Origin: Pseudoalteromonas rubra | Lineage (GTDB): Bacteria > Pseudomonadota > Gammaproteobacteria > Enterobacterales > Alteromonadaceae | Length of the DNA stretch: 64,000 nucleotides | Assembly (NCBI RefSeq): GCF_000238295.3 | Contig: NZ_AHCD03000034.1 | Span: 308,191-372,190 of the forward strand | Direction: 5' to 3' | Part shown: positions 49,757-60,001 of the stretch, piece by piece | Numbering within the stretch: the stretch's first letter is position 1 | Layout: each line of letters starts with the position of its first letter | Translations under genes and position numbers: made by a program | Notes under the pieces: generated by a model | What the model was told of the DNA's origin: nothing | Database searches by the model: none | Seen by the model: only the letters and a program-made list of their open reading frames with translations

Positions 49757-50887
49757 GTGCCAGTATGTATGCCATACCCCAACCTTGACAATAAAAACCT
49801 AGGGTTAGCTGTTTGCAGCCTGGTTAGTACACCAGGTGCGGATGGTATTAGCCCTCGTGTATTAATCATCCCTGATGGCCAGTTCTCTAGTCAGGATGGC
49901 CGCCCGCACGATGTGCCAGGCGGAAAATGGTTGATGGACGAAACCGCCTTTGGCTACCTGACACACTCCGCATCACTGCGCCCAAATGATTATTTGTTCG
50001 ACTACGACCACCAAACCATGTTCAAAGCGCAAAATGGTAAGCCCGCCCCGGCATCAGGCTGGTTCGGCTCCGATGGCCTTGAATATGTACCTGATGAAGG
50101 CGTATACGCACTGAATGTACGCTGGACACCCGCCGCATATAAACAGCTACTAGACAAAGAATATCGCTATGTCAGCCCGGTGTTTGTATATGACAGCGAG
50201 ACTGGCCGCCCCATCGCTTTGCTACATGTTGCCTTAACCAATGACCCAGCCGTGTTGGGTATGGACGAGGTAGCCGTTTTAAACACCCATCTAAATACAC
50301 TCTTAGGAGCACCAACAATGAATGAAGCGCAAAAGCTACTCAAGGCGCTGGGAATTACTGTGGACGGTGATGTTACCGGTGACCACATTGCCCAAGGCAC
50401 GAGCAAGATAGAAACACTCCAGCAGCAGTCATCAAAAGCCGCAGAAAAAGACACGCAAATTGCAGCCCTGAACACACAGCTTCAGCAGGCTCAGGCAGCG
50501 AAACCGGCAGCGGTTGATCTCTCAAAATTTGTGCCTGTCGAAACATACAACGCCTTGCTGACTAACTTTGCGGCGCTAAACACACAGCATCAGGGAGTCA
50601 GTATCGAAAGTACGATCGATAAAGCCAAAGCAGATGGCCGGGTGATAGAAGCGGAAGTGGATTACCTCAAGCAGCTGGGTGATCAGCAAGGGCTTGCAGC
50701 CCTTAACACCATCCTGGACGCCCGCTCACCCATTGCCGCATTGACCACTCAGCAAACCACTCAGATCAAATTGCCTGACGGTAAAAAAACGGGGGTTGCA
50801 GCTTTGAGCACCGAAGACAAATACGCAGCTGACCAACTCGGTATCAGCTACAAAGATTACGCAAAATTGAAAGAGGATGACCAATAA
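49757..50887 (+). CDS. Mu gpI-like capsid protease/scaffold
   Basis: A protein of 376 residues from GTG at 49757, or 372 from ATG at 49769; neither has a strong RBS. The N-terminal half is the Mu-like prohead protease (GWFGSDGLEYVPDEGVYALN, YRYVSPVFVYDSETGRPIAL, LTNDPAVLGMDEVA). The C-terminal part is a Gln/Ala-rich helical scaffold. In Mu, gene I encodes protease and Z the scaffold from an internal start; the same appears here (see 50318). Confidence 0.9.
   Translation: MPVCMPYPNLDNKNLGLAVCSLVSTPGADGISPRVLIIPDGQFSSQDGRPHDVPGGKWLMDETAFGYLTHSASLRPNDYLFDYDHQTMFKAQNGKPAPASGWFGSDGLEYVPDEGVYALNVRWTPAAYKQLLDKEYRYVSPVFVYDSETGRPIALLHVALTNDPAVLGMDEVAVLNTHLNTLLGAPTMNEAQKLLKALGITVDGDVTGDHIAQGTSKIETLQQQSSKAAEKDTQIAALNTQLQQAQAAKPAAVDLSKFVPVETYNALLTNFAALNTQHQGVSIESTIDKAKADGRVIEAEVDYLKQLGDQQGLAALNTILDARSPIAALTTQQTTQIKLPDGKKTGVAALSTEDKYAADQLGISYKDYAKLKEDDQ
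50318..50887 (+). CDS. Scaffold protein from an internal start (Mu gpZ-like)
   Basis: In frame within the protease gene. TTAGGAG lies 8 bases before ATG at 50318, giving a 189-residue protein, MNEAQKLLKALGITVDGDVT onward, consisting of the coiled scaffold part. The strong internal RBS at exactly the protease/scaffold boundary is the evidence. It mirrors Mu gene Z. Confidence 0.7.
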   Translation: MNEAQKLLKALGITVDGDVTGDHIAQGTSKIETLQQQSSKAAEKDTQIAALNTQLQQAQAAKPAAVDLSKFVPVETYNALLTNFAALNTQHQGVSIESTIDKAKADGRVIEAEVDYLKQLGDQQGLAALNTILDARSPIAALTTQQTTQIKLPDGKKTGVAALSTEDKYAADQLGISYKDYAKLKEDDQ

Positions 50888-51795
50888 TGGCCATTGTTAC
50901 TCCTGCACTTATTACATCACTGTTTACCGGCTTCAAAAAGAACTTTGAAGATGGTAAGTCGGAAGCTGACCCACAATACATGAAGATAGCGACTGTCATT
51001 ACATCAACAACTAAATCCAACACCTATGGGTGGCTGGGGAAATTCCCAAGCCTCAAAAAGTGGGTTGGCCCGCGTACGATTGAGAATATGAAGGCGCATG
51101 CCTATACGATCATTAATGAGGATTATGAATCCACGGTAGGGGTAGACAAAAACGACATCGAAGACGATGAACTCGGTATCTACGCACCAATTTTTAAAGA
51201 AATGGGTTCTGCGGCTGCGATCCATCCGGATGAGTCTTGCTTCCCTCTATTGCCATTGGGATTCTCCAATCTATGTTATGACGGCCAAAATTATTTTGAT
51301 ACAGATCACCCCGTCGCAGAAAAAGCAGATGGCACCGGAACAATCACTTCAGTAGCAAACATGACCGAAGATCCAGGCTATACAGGTGAGCCATGGTTTG
51401 TTCTGGATACATCAAAAGCCATCAAGCCGATCATCTTTCAGGAACGTAAAAAGCCCCAGCTCGTATCCATGAACAAGGTCGATGATGAAGCCGTCTTTAT
51501 GAGTAAACAGTTTCGTTATGGCGTTGACTGTCGCGATGCTGCCGGTTTCGGGTTCTGGCAAATGGCGTATGCCAACAAACGGGCATTAACTCCTGACAAC
51601 CTGTGGGACAGCATCAGCAAAATGCGTGAGTTTAAAGCGGATGGTGGCAGAAAGCTGGGTATTAAACCCACATTGCTTGTGGTTCCAGCAGGTATGGAAA
51701 AGCAAGCCACACGGATGCTAGAACGCGAGTTAGATTCCAATAGCTCCAACGAACTCAAAGGTCGCCTCGAATTATTGGTGGCTGACTACCTATAA
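50887..51795 (+). CDS. Major capsid protein (Mu gpT-like)
   Basis: A 302-residue protein: LITSLFTGFKKNFEDGKSEA, YGWLGKFPSLKKWVGPRTIE, then ESTVGVDKNDIEDDELGIY and LVVPAGMEKQATRMLERELD are typical of Mu gpT major heads. It overlaps the protease stop by one base. Confidence 0.95.
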   Translation: MAIVTPALITSLFTGFKKNFEDGKSEADPQYMKIATVITSTTKSNTYGWLGKFPSLKKWVGPRTIENMKAHAYTIINEDYESTVGVDKNDIEDDELGIYAPIFKEMGSAAAIHPDESCFPLLPLGFSNLCYDGQNYFDTDHPVAEKADGTGTITSVANMTEDPGYTGEPWFVLDTSKAIKPIIFQERKKPQLVSMNKVDDEAVFMSKQFRYGVDCRDAAGFGFWQMAYANKRALTPDNLWDSISKMREFKADGGRKLGIKPTLLVVPAGMEKQATRMLERELDSNSSNELKGRLELLVADYL

Positions 51796-51842
51796 ACCCC
51801 ATGGCCCGGCACGGGTCATTACTCAACAGGACGGAAAATGAA

Positions 51843-52265
51843 ATGGCTAATCAACCTATTCAGCATGTGTGTATCGTCTCTCAGCAACCGGATGGCTATC
51901 GCCGCGCTGGCATTACCCTCACGCGAGGAGAGAACAAACACCAGGTCACAGAGTCACAGCTTGAAGCACTTAAAGCAGACTCACGCCTCACGGTGCAAAT
52001 TGTGTCGGCGGATGAAGGTGCAAATGCGACACCACACCTGGAGCCAGGAAGTATGGGCAGCACTATAAAACTGGACCTGAGCAACGCCCCTGACGAACTG
52101 GCTCACATCATTGCTGCTATCCACGAGCTAAAGCCATCCAAAAAGCCCACTTTGGATGAATTAGCGTTTGAAGTGGATGGCGTTGACGGTGAGCAAAAGC
52201 CGACTGCTCAGCAGCGTGATGATGCCTGGTCCTGGTATCAAGCCCATATTGTAAGCGCGGAGTAA
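51843..52265 (+). CDS. HI1506-related Mu-like protein (gp35 position)
   Basis: A 140-residue protein beginning MANQPIQHVCIVSQQPDGYR, followed by RAGITLTRGENKHQVTESQL, the FluMu/HI1506 N-terminal pattern. The frame is open from 51801, but the ATG at 51843 matches the family start. It lies between the major capsid and gp36. The C-terminal part is acidic. Confidence 0.82.
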   Translation: MANQPIQHVCIVSQQPDGYRRAGITLTRGENKHQVTESQLEALKADSRLTVQIVSADEGANATPHLEPGSMGSTIKLDLSNAPDELAHIIAAIHELKPSKKPTLDELAFEVDGVDGEQKPTAQQRDDAWSWYQAHIVSAE

Positions 52266-52270
52266 TACGC

Positions 52271-52696
52271 ATGTACGCAACCGCCGACGATATGAAAACT
52301 CGGTTTAACGACCAGGATTTAATCCTACTGACCGAACGTGAGAACAGCGCACCAGGTGAAGTTGATATGGTGGTATTAACTCAGTCGCTAGTAGACGCCA
52401 GCGCTGAAATAAATGCCTACCTGTCTGGCCGCTATACGCTCCCGCTGAGCACAGTGCCTACGGCACTGGTAAGAGTATGTTGCGATATCGCTCGCTACTT
52501 TTTAAGTGGTGATGGCGCACCGGAGCACATTCAGCAGCGTTACCAGGACGCCATCAAGTTCTTGCAGTCCGTTAACCAGGGCAAAGTGTCTTTGGGAATT
52601 GATAGCCAGGGCGACAAAGCTACAACCAACGACACAGCACATATCGAGTCGGCGGGTAGCGTATTCGCGCGCAACAAGTCAACGGGGTTCATCTGA
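52271..52696 (+). CDS. Head-tail protein, DUF1320 (Mu gp36-like)
   Basis: A 141-residue protein: MYATADDMKTRFNDQDLILL, then DASAEINAYLSGRYTLPLS and LVRVCCDIARYFLSGDGAPE, the DUF1320 pattern of head-completion (adaptor) proteins. Confidence 0.92.
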   Translation: MYATADDMKTRFNDQDLILLTERENSAPGEVDMVVLTQSLVDASAEINAYLSGRYTLPLSTVPTALVRVCCDIARYFLSGDGAPEHIQQRYQDAIKFLQSVNQGKVSLGIDSQGDKATTNDTAHIESAGSVFARNKSTGFI

Positions 52697-53112
52697 TGTT
52701 CGAGATTGACCAGGACTACCTGGCAGCGGGCCCATTGCTGGACACAGCACTAAGCGCGGTGGAAGACATTCGACATGTGCAGCATGTGAATGACCTGGCA
52801 GAGATAGACAAACCCGCACACACACCGTGCCTGTTCTATGTCTATTACGGCGACCAACTGGCGGAAACGGCCCATGCTGGTGCAAATGTTCAGCTAAAGC
52901 AAACTTGGCTGGTCATCCTAGCCGAACGCAAAGGCAGTAAATCTGCTGGCCAGAACCTGGCGGCAACCATTCGCGCGGTGGCAGGCAAAATGACCGGCCC
53001 AGCTGGTCCCTGGCAACGCGTAAACACCCCAATCAAACCGAGATACACAAGTGGCCATGCGTTTTATCCGCTGGCCTTTACCTGTCAAATGAGATTTAAA
53101 GGAGCACTGTAA
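52696..53112 (+). CDS. Tail-completion-type protein, DUF1834 (Mu gp37-like)
   Basis: A 138-residue protein matching the DUF1834 family: LDTALSAVEDIRHVQHVNDL and PCLFYVYYGDQLAETAHAGA. It overlaps its neighbours by one base on each side. A role at the head-tail join is expected from position. Confidence 0.82.
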   Translation: MFEIDQDYLAAGPLLDTALSAVEDIRHVQHVNDLAEIDKPAHTPCLFYVYYGDQLAETAHAGANVQLKQTWLVILAERKGSKSAGQNLAATIRAVAGKMTGPAGPWQRVNTPIKPRYTSGHAFYPLAFTCQMRFKGAL

Positions 53113-53858
53113 TGAGTGGCTTATTAGTAGCGGGCAATTTCTTTATTGACCGATTAAATTCACAAGGCCAGAGCCTGGGTATTTTTGGCCCTATCAACAT
53201 GACCAAACTAACAGTAAAAACGGATGCAGATACCGTTACCAGAACATCAAAGAAAAAGCAGAGCTACGGGCAAGCACTGGATGATGTGAAAATCGCTAAA
53301 CCTGCGGAAGTCGCGTGCGAGTTTGACGACCAGCCAGCCGAGCTGCTGGCTCTGGCACTTATGGGTAAAGTGACGGCGCTAAACGAAGGCAGCGGCACCG
53401 TAACAGATGAAGCCAAAACCTTACCCGCGAACCAAGGCTGGCTGGAACTGGGCCATAAGAACCTGGCCACCGATGGATTAGTTGTAAAGCAAGGTGCCAC
53501 ACAGCTGGCACTCGGGGCCGATTTTGAAGTCAATTATGCACTCGGCATGATCCGTTCAGTTGAAGGTGGTGCAGTGGCAGCCGGTGGCAGCATTACAGTG
53601 ACCTACCAGCACAACGCCCGAAGCGGCAAAACCATTGAAGGCGGCATGGAATCGCAGGTCCGGGCCCGTATTTTTGGTGAAGGCACAAACCTGGCAAATG
53701 GCAAAGCCATCGAGCTGGAGATTTTCGATGCTTCAATGATGCCTGATAAAGAGATCGACTTTGCGGCCAGTGAATTTGTCAGCGGCGGACTCTCCGGCAC
53801 CGCCAAGCTTCCTCAGGGGAAAACGTCCCCGTTCACGTACACCGAGTTAGACGCATAG
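53112..53858 (+). CDS. Major tail tube protein
   Basis: A 248-residue beta-rich protein, MSGLLVAGNFFIDRLNSQGQ onward, with VKTDADTVTRTSKKKQSYG and an Ig-like middle (TVTYQHNARSGKTIEGGMES). Length, position before the tape measure and a downstream terminator suit a high-copy tail tube subunit as in B3/D3112-like phages. There is no sheath gene, so the tail should be non-contractile. Confidence 0.78.
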   Translation: MSGLLVAGNFFIDRLNSQGQSLGIFGPINMTKLTVKTDADTVTRTSKKKQSYGQALDDVKIAKPAEVACEFDDQPAELLALALMGKVTALNEGSGTVTDEAKTLPANQGWLELGHKNLATDGLVVKQGATQLALGADFEVNYALGMIRSVEGGAVAAGGSITVTYQHNARSGKTIEGGMESQVRARIFGEGTNLANGKAIELEIFDASMMPDKEIDFAASEFVSGGLSGTAKLPQGKTSPFTYTELDA

Positions 53859-53866
53859 TTCCCATT

Positions 53867-53886
53867 GGGGCCTCGGCCCCTTTTTC
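53867..53886 (+). terminator. Terminator after the tail tube gene
   Basis: GGGGC, four-base loop, GCCCC, then TTTTT. It can lower transcription into the tape measure relative to capsid and tube genes. Confidence 0.85.
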
Positions 53887-53922
53887 ACTATTTAAAAAAC
53901 CTTTTAAGACTGAGTAAATGGC

Positions 53923-56900
53923 ATGGCAGATAAAACACTACAGTTAGCACTCAGAGTTGTAGCTGAAGCAACCGGCAAACAAAATATCGAACAGCTCGTA
54001 ACTGAGTTGCGACATATCGAACAAACCGCTGAAGCCGCTGCCCCGGCCACTGAGCAGCTAGCCAGCCAGTTTGATAACGCCGCCACCTCAGCAACAAAAA
54101 CCAGTGCTACAGCCGGTGATTTAGCCAACGAGTTGGATAAACTCGGTGATCAACAGGACGCAATCCGCAGTTTTGAACAATCCAGAACCGAGCTGGACCA
54201 ACAGGCCATTGCAACCGCAGCAGCCACCCAGGCACTTGAAGAGTTTCGGCGCGAAACTAAAAGTGCCAGTCAACCTACCGACGAGCTGAGTCGTAAGGTT
54301 GAGCAGGCAGAAAAATCGCTGGCTGAGATGCGTGACGAGCTGACCAGGCAAACAACAAAACATGCGGCGCTACAGCAGGAGCTGCGACGCTCCGGCATAG
54401 ATGTTAATAACCTCAGGGTCGCCAAGCGCGAGCTGGGTGCCCAGTTTAATAAAGCAGGTAAGTCGGTAGACCAATTCACTCAGGACTTACGCCAGGGAAA
54501 TGCAGCCCAACAGGCACACGCCGCCAGCTTGAGCAATGTGGCGGGCAAAGTAGCAGCATTGGCCACTGCTTATTTTGGGTTAGATCAGGTTGGCCAGGCC
54601 GTACGTTCGGTTTTCGAAACTGGCGACAAATTCGAAAAGCTTCAGGTGCAGATGAATGGCCTGATGGGCAGTATTTCCCAGGGCGACCAGGCAACCAAAT
54701 GGATTGCGCAATTTACTAAAAATACCCCATTGCAACTGGGCGAAGTTAGCCAGGCGTTTGTGAAACTAAAGGCGTTTGGGCTCGACCCTATGGATGGCAC
54801 GCTACAGGCCATCACAGATAGCGCATTAAAACTGGGTGGCGGCTATCAGGAGGTCGAGGGGATCAGCCTGGCACTGGGCCAAGCCTGGGCCAAGCAAAAG
54901 TTACAAGGAGAAGAGATCCTCCAGCTGGTCGAACGTGGTGTGCCAGTCTGGGATATGCTGCAAAACGTCACTGGTCAAAACGTTGAAGAGCTACAAAAAT
55001 TAGCCAGCGCAGGAAAGCTCGGCCGTGACGTTATAAAACAACTTATCGACGAAATGGGCCGCACCAGCGCCGGAAGTGCCGCTGCACAAATGGCCCTGTT
55101 CAGTGGCCAGGTTTCCAATGCAAAAGATAACATTGAGCAATTCTATAATCTGATTGCTCAGTCCGGCGCTATGGACTGGCTCAAAGCGCAGCTCACAGAA
55201 TTAAACACCCAGTTTGCCGAGATGGCCGCTGACGGCCGATTACAGGAATGGGCGCAGTCAGCCAGTGATGCCATCGTCAACGCAGGCACGGTCATCAAAA
55301 ACACCATCACCACACTCTACGAATTTCGGGAGGAAATCGGTTTTGTGGCCAAAGCCTGGCTGGCATTAAAGATAGGCTCATATTTCAGTAACGTAGTGTC
55401 GGGCGCTGTTGCCGCCACCCGCGCATTCACCACATATAAAACAGCCATTACGTCTGCGACCGTTGCCACACAGGCCGCTACGGTCGCAACCACTAAATGG
55501 AGAAATGCACTCGGCTTTATTGTTCGTGGTGGTCTTTATACAGCACTCATAAATGAGCTGGTTAATGTGGGTGTTGAGTACAACAACCTCCTGACCATTG
55601 AGGCCCAAGTAGAAAAAAGCCGACGCGCCGCGCAGCTGACAGCCGCAGAACTGGCAGCGGAATACCAGTCCATCAGTGAGAAAACGGGTGTACTGGTTAC
55701 GAATATGGAAGAGCTTGAAGCGGCCCTGGGTAACGGAACCATTGCCTGGAATGAGCAGCTGGGCATTTATGAAGGTGTAGCCAAAAAACAACAAGAACTG
55801 GCCGAAGCAGCACAACAATCAGCGGAGGCCGAACGCCAGCGCGCTGAGTTTTTACGGCTTACCGTGCCTGAAGCACTCAAGGTGATTGAGACGCTGGAGT
55901 CTCAGAGCCAGAGCCTGAACGGCGTGCGTGATGGCGTTGACGGCTTTATACAATCACTCGAATCCGCGCGCACTGCACTACAGGAGGCGGGAGACGAATA
56001 TTCACAACAAATAGTCCTCATTGATGAGTTAAAGGGCAGATTTGAAGAACACAATAAAAGCCTAGAGCGACAAGCCTATTTATCTAATAACCTGAGCGAA
56101 GCCTATAAAAAGCTGGGCCTGGAAAGCAGTGAAGCACTCAAAAAGTCGGCCACCGAATTACAGGGTGCGTTTGAACTGATCCAGCAAAGTAATGAACCAA
56201 TAGCGCTGCAACAGGCTGCATTTTTAAAATGGGCTGATTCGGCAGTCAAGGCTGCCGAAGCTACTGGTGAGGTTGTGCCAGCCAGCGTTAAAGCTGCGGC
56301 TGCGGCCCTTGGCCTGACCAAAGAGCTGGAAAAACTGATTGAAAAAGCCAATCAGCTCAAACCGGCTACCGACGGCAACAGCGAAGCCGTAGAGCGTTAT
56401 ACCAACGCTCTGAATAAAACACGCGCGGCTATGGAGAATAACAAAAAAATCCTGGAAAGCTCGACCGCAACGGCCAAGCAAAAAGAAGCTGCTCAAACCG
56501 CACTAAATAAGCAGGCAGGCATTGCCATCCAGCAAGAAACGGACCTGGCCAAAGTGCGAGAGCTGGAAACCATGAAAGCCAGGGAACTGATGGTTGAACA
56601 GCGCAAGCTAGAGCAGGAATTGGCGCAGCTCAACCAGCAATACAAGACCGGTGCGATAAATGCCCAGGATTACCAGGATAAACAAGACCGGGTGAATGGT
56701 GTTCTGAAGGTCGTAAATAATCTGCTGGGTGATGTGAAAAACGCCCAGGATGCCGCCACCAATGCAACTCAGAAAGGCACTCAATCAACCCTAGCCGCAA
56801 CCCAAGCTAATCAGCAGCACGTTGATAGCCTACGCGCCCAACAAAATGCACTTACAGAGGTAGGAAAAAGTGCGACCCTGGCCGCAGGTGAACTGGAAAG

Positions 56901-57564
56901 TTACTGGAAAGTCAGCGCCAGGTCGTCCGCAAGTGCGTCTAATTCAGGCAGCTATCGAGACGACCGGCCAACGGTTGAAACCATCGTTGATTACAACGAG
57001 CAGAACCCCAATGCTTATAACTTCAGTAGCCGGGAAGTTAAAGCTGAGGAAGCCCGCCGGGACAGCGCACAGCTAAGAGACCAACAATATGCCCGCTTTG
57101 AGCGTGATATTAAAAACGCCAAATCACGCAATCAGCTCAATGAAATTTACAACAAAATATTTAACCAGCTAAATCACCTGGAACAAGAACAGCGTATAGC
57201 CCTGGGCGAACTGATTAAACAGCAAAAAGAGGCATTAAACAAAGCTCCGGCCCAAAGTTCAACAACGCCGCAAGCGTCCCCGCAAAATGCTGCGCCCGCA
57301 TCAGTTGAAGCTCCTTCGTCAATACGCTACAGCCGGATTTACCAATCTCCAGAGAGCTTCAGCCAGACTAACCGTACCCAATCATCTGGCAGTGGCGATT
57401 TAGCTACGGCCGTTAATAACCTGGTGAAGCTGCTTACCAACCAGAACAGCGGCAAGACCATCAAACTCGACCTCGCTTTACCAGGAGGCAACCAGGCAGA
57501 AATCAGCGCCACTGTCACCGAGCAGGTTTTGAATGAATTAGAGCAATTGAGCTTAGTACAATGA
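53923..57564 (+). CDS. Tape measure protein
   Basis: A 1213-residue protein. The N-terminal 200 residues are coiled coil; residues about 215-400 match the TP901-type tape-measure core (FETGDKFEKLQVQMNGLMGS, LGEVSQAFVKLKAFGLDPMD, GEEILQLVERGVPVWDMLQN). A hydrophobic stretch near 460-530 and a long Gln/Ala-rich helical C-terminal part follow. It sets tail length. No tail chaperone pair is found in the 64 bases before it. Confidence 0.93.
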   Translation: MADKTLQLALRVVAEATGKQNIEQLVTELRHIEQTAEAAAPATEQLASQFDNAATSATKTSATAGDLANELDKLGDQQDAIRSFEQSRTELDQQAIATAAATQALEEFRRETKSASQPTDELSRKVEQAEKSLAEMRDELTRQTTKHAALQQELRRSGIDVNNLRVAKRELGAQFNKAGKSVDQFTQDLRQGNAAQQAHAASLSNVAGKVAALATAYFGLDQVGQAVRSVFETGDKFEKLQVQMNGLMGSISQGDQATKWIAQFTKNTPLQLGEVSQAFVKLKAFGLDPMDGTLQAITDSALKLGGGYQEVEGISLALGQAWAKQKLQGEEILQLVERGVPVWDMLQNVTGQNVEELQKLASAGKLGRDVIKQLIDEMGRTSAGSAAAQMALFSGQVSNAKDNIEQFYNLIAQSGAMDWLKAQLTELNTQFAEMAADGRLQEWAQSASDAIVNAGTVIKNTITTLYEFREEIGFVAKAWLALKIGSYFSNVVSGAVAATRAFTTYKTAITSATVATQAATVATTKWRNALGFIVRGGLYTALINELVNVGVEYNNLLTIEAQVEKSRRAAQLTAAELAAEYQSISEKTGVLVTNMEELEAALGNGTIAWNEQLGIYEGVAKKQQELAEAAQQSAEAERQRAEFLRLTVPEALKVIETLESQSQSLNGVRDGVDGFIQSLESARTALQEAGDEYSQQIVLIDELKGRFEEHNKSLERQAYLSNNLSEAYKKLGLESSEALKKSATELQGAFELIQQSNEPIALQQAAFLKWADSAVKAAEATGEVVPASVKAAAAALGLTKELEKLIEKANQLKPATDGNSEAVERYTNALNKTRAAMENNKKILESSTATAKQKEAAQTALNKQAGIAIQQETDLAKVRELETMKARELMVEQRKLEQELAQLNQQYKTGAINAQDYQDKQDRVNGVLKVVNNLLGDVKNAQDAATNATQKGTQSTLAATQANQQHVDSLRAQQNALTEVGKSATLAAGELESYWKVSARSSASASNSGSYRDDRPTVETIVDYNEQNPNAYNFSSREVKAEEARRDSAQLRDQQYARFERDIKNAKSRNQLNEIYNKIFNQLNHLEQEQRIALGELIKQQKEALNKAPAQSSTTPQASPQNAAPASVEAPSSIRYSRIYQSPESFSQTNRTQSSGSGDLATAVNNLVKLLTNQNSGKTIKLDLALPGGNQAEISATVTEQVLNELEQLSLVQ

Positions 57565-57923
57565 TTGAGATTAACGGAACACTGTTAGAGCAGTTCGTTT
57601 GGACTGACGAATTTAATTATCTGGCTGTTACGGAGCAGTCGGAACGCGCGCTCAATGGCGCAACACACACAGAGAAAACAGCCATCCCCGTTGGCCGACC
57701 CATTACGCTCCAGAGCGACTTAGAAAGCGCCACTATATACAAGGCGCTTTTCGAACATGCCAAGGGCACACTAACTGACTTTCCTATCTCCATACGTGGC
57801 ACGGATTACCAGGTAATGTGGGACCACAGCCAGCAACCAGTCACCGGCACCCCGGTTGCTCTGTTCTCTGACGCCGAGTCCGAGCATTTTCAAGACGTAA
57901 TCCTCAAACTAAAAACGGTGTAA
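57561..57923 (+). CDS. Hypothetical tail protein
   Basis: A 120-residue protein, MIEINGTLLEQFVWTDEFNY onward, beta-rich (GTPVALFSDAESEHFQDVIL near the end). It overlaps the tape measure stop by 4 bases. It is in the distal tail position of siphoviruses but no family is recognised. Confidence 0.7.
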   Translation: MIEINGTLLEQFVWTDEFNYLAVTEQSERALNGATHTEKTAIPVGRPITLQSDLESATIYKALFEHAKGTLTDFPISIRGTDYQVMWDHSQQPVTGTPVALFSDAESEHFQDVILKLKTV

Positions 57924-57925
57924 TA

Positions 57926-60001
57926 ATGCTAAGAACTGACCTTAAAATATTTCTGCCAGAACGGCTAGGCAACGAACCCAATGCCGGTGGCCACCGAACA
58001 AACACGCCCCTGACCAACGGCAAATTAAACGAAGTATTTACTTCTATCAGCGACGTAGACTATGCACGCAGCGCATTTGAATTAGTCAAACTCTACCCGG
58101 CAGTTGCAACCGGTGATGACAGCCGGTTACAGGATGCCAGGATATTTCTGAGTGACCAACCGACTGATCCACTCTTAACAACTTTACTTGTTCAGTCCAG
58201 TCAGTTGCAGGATACCAGCCTATTATCGGGAATGATGGATATGTTGGCCGCTGCTAAGTTCCACGGGCTGGCATCTGCAACTAGTGCAATTACCGCTGAG
58301 AGCCAGGAAATTAAAGTTGATAGGGTACACGCGAACCTGGCTCCAACTACATCACGCCGTATCGACCACACAGGTGTAAAACCACCCGTTGAAACATCCG
58401 GGTATAAAATTGTTCGCCAGCAAAGTTATGGCCGCCTTTACAACATCAGCATTGATGTGCCAGATCTGGTTTCAGGACGTCCATATTTTTATGGTACTTA
58501 TCAGAAGTACGATTATGACTTACGTAAGTACATTACCGCGACATTAACGCAAGATCAGTTTGTAATAAATGGCACCACCATCACCAATAAAACCATATTA
58601 AGTAGTCCAATAAAGTATGGTGAATTCTTCAACCTGCATTATCTCCCGGCCGAGTTTTACCGGTTTCACGATTTTGTTTTAGATGGCTCTACGTTAACGC
58701 TCGGACCCGGTGAACGAGTCGAGCCTAAAACGGTTTGGATTAAAATCCCAGACAGCTACGGCACAATCATAGACAACGGTAAAGGGGAGCTAATCATCTC
58801 CGGTCGCCTGGTTGCAACGATTGACTATGACACGGGTGTACTCAACGCAATGGAGCCCATTGAATTTGATGCGGCAGGACGCAATCTAGGGGCGATTATT
58901 CGAACTAAGCCGATTACTATTCGAACCTTACAGTTCGCTCTGGACCAAAGCGCAATACCTGAGACTTTGTATATACGCTGTAAAAGTACTCAAGGCACTG
59001 ACCTGAGTGCATCATGTGACGCGCAGGGAGTCATAACTGGCGAAGGCATAACCGGGTCACTGGGTGCCACCTCTTTGGTAACTCTATCATTTAATGTTGA
59101 TGTACTACCAGATAGTGTTAGCTACGATTATGCGGATTTAATCTATGAGCCCGTGCCAACACCGCCAGGCGGGATTGACCGTTCAAAATTGCCGGGCAAT
59201 GGCATAGTACCAATATTCCACGCTAACAACCTTGTCAGCATTCAGAGTCGAGAGCGGACATCACACCCTAACCTGAGTAATGGGCAGGTTATCAATGCCA
59301 TTGTTGACGCTGACTGGGTAGACATCCTGGATGGTAACGGCGCAAGCCTGTACTCCGCAGACGATAGCAACTATAGCTACGACCGCCAGAATGGAACAGT
59401 AACTATAAAGCCGGGCATCACAGTGTTTTCGCCGCCTTACATCATTACCACCATACAGTCTGAGCTGGCCATGGTGGCGGATATAGACGCAACCACACTG
59501 CAAACACTCATCCCGATTAAACGCACATACCCAGCGGGCTCGACCATATCCAGTGTATACATGCTGGAGGACCTGCAAGCCAAAAGCGTGGACGAAAGAA
59601 CCCTAGCGGCATGGCAAAACAATTACGAGGATTCCGGCACACCGGCATCTAACAGCATTAACACAACCCAATATCCTGTTGAGCTCACCAATATCGGTTG
59701 TATCAGTCAGCGCTGGGCCATTGTGTTTACCAGTGATGGATATGATGTAATTGGCGAGTATGTGGGCAAAATTTACTCTGGCGTCACTGCCGAAGACTGT
59801 GCGCCAATTAACCCGTTTACGGCATCGCCGTATTTCATTCTGCGCAAAGAAGCTATTGGGAATGGTTTGAACCCTGGGGAGGCGTTTCTATTCACCACCC
59901 AATCAGCTGCAAGGCCAGTCATGACCACACGGTCAGTGTCACCCGGCCATTCGAATATCGAACAAGATAGTTCAACAATTGCGTTTTGGGGGAGTGTGTA
60001 A
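57926..60001 (+). CDS. Large tail-tip structural protein of unknown family
   Basis: A 691-residue beta-rich protein. It has repeats of short strands (TIDYDTGVLNAMEPIEFDAA; NYSYDRQNGTVTIKPGITVF) and a basic SRRIDHTGVKPPVETSGYK segment. B3/D3112-like phages carry a large protein in the same place. It may form part of the tail tip or the receptor-binding complex. No family is recognised with confidence. Confidence 0.75.
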   Translation: MLRTDLKIFLPERLGNEPNAGGHRTNTPLTNGKLNEVFTSISDVDYARSAFELVKLYPAVATGDDSRLQDARIFLSDQPTDPLLTTLLVQSSQLQDTSLLSGMMDMLAAAKFHGLASATSAITAESQEIKVDRVHANLAPTTSRRIDHTGVKPPVETSGYKIVRQQSYGRLYNISIDVPDLVSGRPYFYGTYQKYDYDLRKYITATLTQDQFVINGTTITNKTILSSPIKYGEFFNLHYLPAEFYRFHDFVLDGSTLTLGPGERVEPKTVWIKIPDSYGTIIDNGKGELIISGRLVATIDYDTGVLNAMEPIEFDAAGRNLGAIIRTKPITIRTLQFALDQSAIPETLYIRCKSTQGTDLSASCDAQGVITGEGITGSLGATSLVTLSFNVDVLPDSVSYDYADLIYEPVPTPPGGIDRSKLPGNGIVPIFHANNLVSIQSRERTSHPNLSNGQVINAIVDADWVDILDGNGASLYSADDSNYSYDRQNGTVTIKPGITVFSPPYIITTIQSELAMVADIDATTLQTLIPIKRTYPAGSTISSVYMLEDLQAKSVDERTLAAWQNNYEDSGTPASNSINTTQYPVELTNIGCISQRWAIVFTSDGYDVIGEYVGKIYSGVTAEDCAPINPFTASPYFILRKEAIGNGLNPGEAFLFTTQSAARPVMTTRSVSPGHSNIEQDSSTIAFWGSV

